From positions 1 to 64,000 of the forward strand of contig JAJZIH010000010.1 in assembly GCA_021810635.1 (NCBI GenBank): a DNA stretch of 64,000 nucleotides. The letters run 5' to 3'. Positions 62,056 to 64,000 of this stretch are shown one piece after another; position 1 is the first letter of the stretch; each line of letters starts with the position of its first letter. The notes beneath the pieces were generated by a model. The model was not told the origin of the DNA. It saw only the letters and a program-made list of their open reading frames with translations, and ran no database searches. The position numbers were made by a program, and so were the translations under genes. This stretch comes from Pseudomonadota bacterium. Lineage in GTDB: Bacteria; Pseudomonadota; Gammaproteobacteria; JAKAQQ01.

Positions 62056-62994
62056 ATGAAGCCCATCAAAAAGAAGGACCGGATCCGGACGGCTGTTTTT
62101 CCGGTTGCTGGCCTGGGGACCCGGTTTCTACCCGCGACCAAGGCCAGCCCGAAGGAAATGCTGCCGGTCGTCGACAAGCCCTTGATCCAGTATGCCGTGG
62201 AGGAAGCGCTCGAGGCCGGAGTGGAGACCCTGGTTTTCGTGACGAGCCGGAACAAACGGGCGATCGAGGATCATTTCGACCGCGTCCATGAGCTGGAGAG
62301 CGAGCTTCGGTTACGTGAGAAGCAGTCATTATTGAATAAAATCATTAATATAGTACCAGAACATGCGACAACGGTTTATCTTCGGCAGCCGGCCGCACTG
62401 GGGCTCGGCCATGCCGTTCTTTGTGCCGCCTCCATCCTTGGGAACAGTCCCTTTTACGTGATCCTGGCCGATGATCTCATCCAGTACCCGAATCCACAAT
62501 CCGGCAACGTGCTCGAACAGCTGCATGCCGTCTATGAAGCGCATGCCGCGAGTGTCGTGGCCCTGGAACGGGTTCCCGTGGACCATGTCTCCCGCTATGG
62601 GATCGTCAAGCCCGAGCCGGTCTCACCCCGGCTTTTCCGGATCGAATCGTTTGTCGAAAAACCCGAGATCGCCGAAGCCCCCTCCGATTTGGCCGTGATC
62701 GGACGCTACCTCCTCACGCCAGAAATTCTCAACTGCCTTCGCGAAACCGAACAGGGTCGGGGAGGGGAGATCCAGCTGACCGACGCACTCAGCCGGCTCC
62801 TCACCCTTGAACCGGTTTATGGCTGCGCTTTCGAAGGGATCCGCTATGACTGTGGCGACAAGCTGGGTTACCTCCAGGCCTGCGTGGAATACGCCTTGCG
62901 CCATCCGGATCTCAGTGCCGATTTTGCGGACTATCTCATGAGTCGGGTCCGGAGACTCCAAGAGACGCAACGGAAATCAGGAAGTGGAGCCTGA
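62056..62994 (+). CDS. galU: UTP-glucose-1-phosphate uridylyltransferase
   Basis: Makes UDP-glucose for lipopolysaccharide, exopolysaccharide and trehalose. The 312-residue protein carries the nucleotide-binding opening AVFPVAGLGTRFLPATKASP, KEMLPVVDKPLIQYAVEEA, FYVILADDLI, VEKPEIAEAPS and YDCGDKLGYLQA. GGAGAGAGAC precedes the ATG. It follows lapB by 25 bases and may share its transcript. The stretch at 62328-62375 is more AT-rich than the rest of the gene. Confidence 0.95.
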   Translation: MKPIKKKDRIRTAVFPVAGLGTRFLPATKASPKEMLPVVDKPLIQYAVEEALEAGVETLVFVTSRNKRAIEDHFDRVHELESELRLREKQSLLNKIINIVPEHATTVYLRQPAALGLGHAVLCAASILGNSPFYVILADDLIQYPNPQSGNVLEQLHAVYEAHAASVVALERVPVDHVSRYGIVKPEPVSPRLFRIESFVEKPEIAEAPSDLAVIGRYLLTPEILNCLRETEQGRGGEIQLTDALSRLLTLEPVYGCAFEGIRYDCGDKLGYLQACVEYALRHPDLSADFADYLMSRVRRLQETQRKSGSGA

Positions 62995-63017
62995 GGGTCG
63001 CGGAAGGTCGAGATTTT

Positions 63018-63046
63018 TTGACGCGTCTACCTTCCCCTTGTAAAAT
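63018..63046 (+). promoter_or_regulatory. Promoter of tRNA-Asn
   Basis: TTGACG (63018-63023) and TAAAAT (63041-63046) are separated by exactly 17 bases, ending 12 bases before the tRNA. Confidence 0.82.
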
Positions 63047-63058
63047 GCCCCACGTGGT

Positions 63059-63134
63059 TCCCCGGTAGCTCAGCTGGTAGAGCAGGTGACTGTTAATCAC
63101 CGGGTCGGCGGTTCGAGTCCGTCCCGGGGAGCCA
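63059..63134 (+). tRNA. tRNA-Asn (anticodon GUU)
   Basis: A 76-base tRNA with acceptor TCCCCGG pairing with CCGGGGA, D arm TAGCTCAGCTGGTAGAGC, anticodon loop CTGTTAA giving GUU, T arm CGGTTCGAGTCCG and an encoded CCA. About 100 bases after its 3' end an inverted-repeat element begins. Confidence 0.97.
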
Positions 63135-63236
63135 ATTGGACCCGGTGGGATTCGGGTTGTATTTCGTGTGACAGCCTCCGCCGGTGAATGACGGGACCGA
63201 AAAAGCCGGGGACCGGCCCGTGTCAAAGGCCGTGTA

Positions 63237-63278
63237 GGGGGTTGTAAGCCAAAACCGCCGAAAATTCCGTCAGCTCAA
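63237..63278 (+). repeat. Left 42-bp terminal inverted repeat
   Basis: Begins GGGGTTGTAAGCC, differs from the complement of the right copy at one base after that, then continues AAACCGCCGAAAATTCCGTC and ends CAAG after a second mismatch. Confidence 0.9.
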
Positions 63279-63390
63279 GTCCAGCCCGGCGACAATGGCA
63301 TCCAGGTCGATCAACTTCCCATCGCTGTGAAAGGTGTAGTGCCCGTTCAGCAGGATATGCCGCCACGCCGTAGGTGAAATCTGCGTGATC
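63270..63390 (-). pseudogene. tnpA: C-terminal remnant of a Tn3-family transposase
   Basis: The minus strand reads AQITQISPTAWRHILLNGHY then TFHSDGKLIDLDAIVAGLDL, Ser and a TGA at 63270-63272 inside the terminal repeat. The ISPxAWxHIxLxGxYxF pattern followed by a short acidic tail is how Tn3-type TnpA proteins end. Only about 39 residues remain; the other 950 or so are gone. Too short for certainty, but the match with the flanking GGGG-type repeat supports it. Confidence 0.7.
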
Positions 63391-63663
63391 TGCGCCGATA
63401 CCTATGTCCGCGCTCGCATCGACACCAACACCAACACCAACACCAAGGTACGCGCTGCTGACGCGCTCGAAGCAATGGGACTATCCATCTCGGACGCTAT
63501 CCGTTTACTGATGCTGCGCGTGGCAGAGGAGCGCCGTTTGCCATTCGACGTGAAGGTCCCCAACTCGACCACGCGCAAAGCCATTGCCGAGCTGGAAGCA
63601 GGCAAGGGCAAGAAGTTCGCCAACGTCGATGATCTGATGGCAGACCTGCATGCGGACGATTGA
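63385..63663 (+). CDS. RelB/DinJ-family antitoxin with an expanded hexanucleotide repeat
   Basis: A 92-residue ribbon-helix-helix antitoxin. It reads YVRARID, then TNTNTNTK, then ALEAMGLSISDAIRLLMLRV and LPFDVKVPNSTTRKAIAELE. DinJ relatives have four fewer residues between ARID and the AAD helix, so the TN repeats look like an insertion made by the tandem repeat at 63422-63445. Translation probably begins at GTG 63385, close to the tnpA remnant. The 3' end overlaps the toxin gene by 14 bases. Confidence 0.82.
   Translation: MICADTYVRARIDTNTNTNTKVRAADALEAMGLSISDAIRLLMLRVAEERRLPFDVKVPNSTTRKAIAELEAGKGKKFANVDDLMADLHADD
63422..63445 (+). repeat. Four tandem copies of ACACCA in the antitoxin gene
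   Basis: Four perfect hexamers (24 bases) encode alternating Thr-Asn. Two extra units account for the four residues by which this antitoxin exceeds DinJ in the same region. Confidence 0.9.
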
Positions 63664-63931
63664 TCTCGCCTCATCCTTCAAACGCGATTACAAACGTGAG
63701 GCCAAGGGGCAATAGCGGGCCGTGCTCGATAGCGAGCTGAAACCTGTTCTCGTGGCCTTGGCGACCGATCAGCCGCTCGATGCCAGATACCGCGACCATG
63801 ATCTGAGCGGCGATTGGGCGGGTTACCGCGAATGCCACGTCAAGCCAGACCTGCTGCAGATTTATCGCAAGTCAGATACCGACACCCTGAGACTGGCCCG
63901 GCTTGGCTCGCACAGCGAGCTTTTCGGGTGA
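63650..63931 (+). pseudogene. YafQ-family mRNA interferase toxin with an in-frame amber codon
   Basis: ATG 63650 opens MRTIDLASSFKRDYKREAKG, Gln, and then TAG at codon 22 (63713-63715). The same frame continues for 71 codons with the YafQ core: VLVALATDQPLDARYRDHDL, SGDWAGYRECHV with the catalytic His, KPDLLQIYRK and LARLGSHSELFG. The whole would be 93 residues, the family size. A single base change probably made the stop. The start lies within the antitoxin gene as in active modules. Confidence 0.85.
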
Positions 63932-63932
63932 G

Positions 63933-63974
63933 CTTGGGCTGACGGAATTTTCGGCGGTTTGGGCTTACAACCCC
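63933..63974 (-). repeat. Right 42-bp terminal inverted repeat
   Basis: Read on the minus strand it begins GGGGTTGTAAGCC at 63974 and ends CAAG at 63933, with 40 of 42 positions identical to the left copy. The toxin gene stop lies two bases before it. Confidence 0.9.
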
Positions 63975-64000
63975 AACCCGCGCACCGGCAAGGCGCAGAA

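Larger units (their letters stand above)
63237..63974. mobile_element. Tn3-derived mini-element carrying a toxin-antitoxin pair
   Basis: A 738-bp unit bounded by 42-bp inverted repeats that match at 40 of 42 positions and begin GGGG at both outer ends, as Tn3-family repeats do. Inside, the left end encodes on the minus strand the last residues of a Tn3-type transposase, whose stop lies in the repeat; the rest is a DinJ/YafQ-like module. No complete transposase or resolvase remains. The 5-base flanks (GTGTA and AACCC) are not a target duplication. This fits a Tn3-derived miniature element that must move in trans, or an end product of deletion. Confidence 0.75.

Noticed and set aside
26428-63931. 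Reassignment of TAG to an amino acid
   Set aside because: Several intact genes (MAPEG, pgsA, the acyl-CoA dehydrogenase, cbpA, serC) end at TAG exactly at their family length, so TAG is a normal stop.
63232-63979. 5-bp target duplication around the Tn3-like element
   Set aside because: Flanks GTGTA and AACCC do not match, so no duplication can be claimed.
63975-64000. Sequence reading NPRTGKAQ at the right edge, like an HU/IHF arm
   Set aside because: Only 26 bases are available, and the phase cannot be confirmed because the inverted repeat interrupts anything upstream.
1-64000. CRISPR array, rRNA operon or prophage
   Set aside because: No regularly spaced repeats, rRNA-like stretches or phage structural genes were seen.

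Overview
The window is a GC-rich Gram-negative chromosome segment. Its gene orders point to Gammaproteobacteria or a close relative. Two ancestral blocks support this: a uvrY/gacA-uvrC-pgsA block with a tRNA Gly-Cys-Leu cluster nearby, and a block running mtaD/ubiG/mupP - mtnA - gyrA - serC - hisC - cmk - rpsA - ihfB - lapA - lapB - galU - tRNA-Asn, which is close to the Pseudomonas arrangement but lacks pheA, tyrA and aroA. A complete System I cytochrome c maturation operon, LapAB, UppP, MipA and an RND pump all fit a Gram-negative envelope. I do not assign a genus.

Layout. 1-5.9 kb: fumC, a CoA-pyrophosphatase-type NUDIX gene overlapping a half-length MazG, a Kch-like K+ channel, a small exported protein and a DegV protein. 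6.1-9.6 kb (minus): a lysine/saccharopine dehydrogenase-family gene, an ALDH7-type dehydrogenase and uppP. 9.9-16.8 kb: a MAPEG protein, then a TetR regulator with a perfect 19-bp palindrome at its promoter and a tripartite RND pump. 16.9-23.7 kb: pirin, an isocitrate dehydrogenase with NAD-type specificity residues, a UvrY/GacA-like regulator, a thioredoxin/NHL fusion, uvrC and pgsA.

23.8-29.8 kb is the accessory region. It holds an S9 peptidase, a hipBA module whose toxin gene has an in-frame amber codon, a pile-up of IS630, IS30 and IS256 transposase remnants, the promoter/operator and first codons of a RelE-like toxin gene, and the inverted tRNA Gly-Cys-Leu operon. 30-35 kb: a LOG protein, a DPP4-like peptidase and an acyl-CoA dehydrogenase. 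35-43 kb: ccmABCDEFGHI and cbpA. 43-48.7 kb: envelope and lipid-related genes (acetate-transporter-like, MipA, PAP2, an SDR, a squalene-synthase-fold protein, an HpnB-like glycosyltransferase). 48.7-63 kb: the housekeeping block.

The right end, just after tRNA-Asn, carries a 738-bp element bounded by 42-bp inverted repeats that start with GGGG. Inside are the C-terminal remnant of a Tn3-type transposase and a DinJ/YafQ-like toxin-antitoxin pair. That toxin also has an in-frame amber codon. The most unusual theme is that all three toxin-antitoxin loci in the window have a disabled toxin gene, while the recognisable antitoxins or operators remain.
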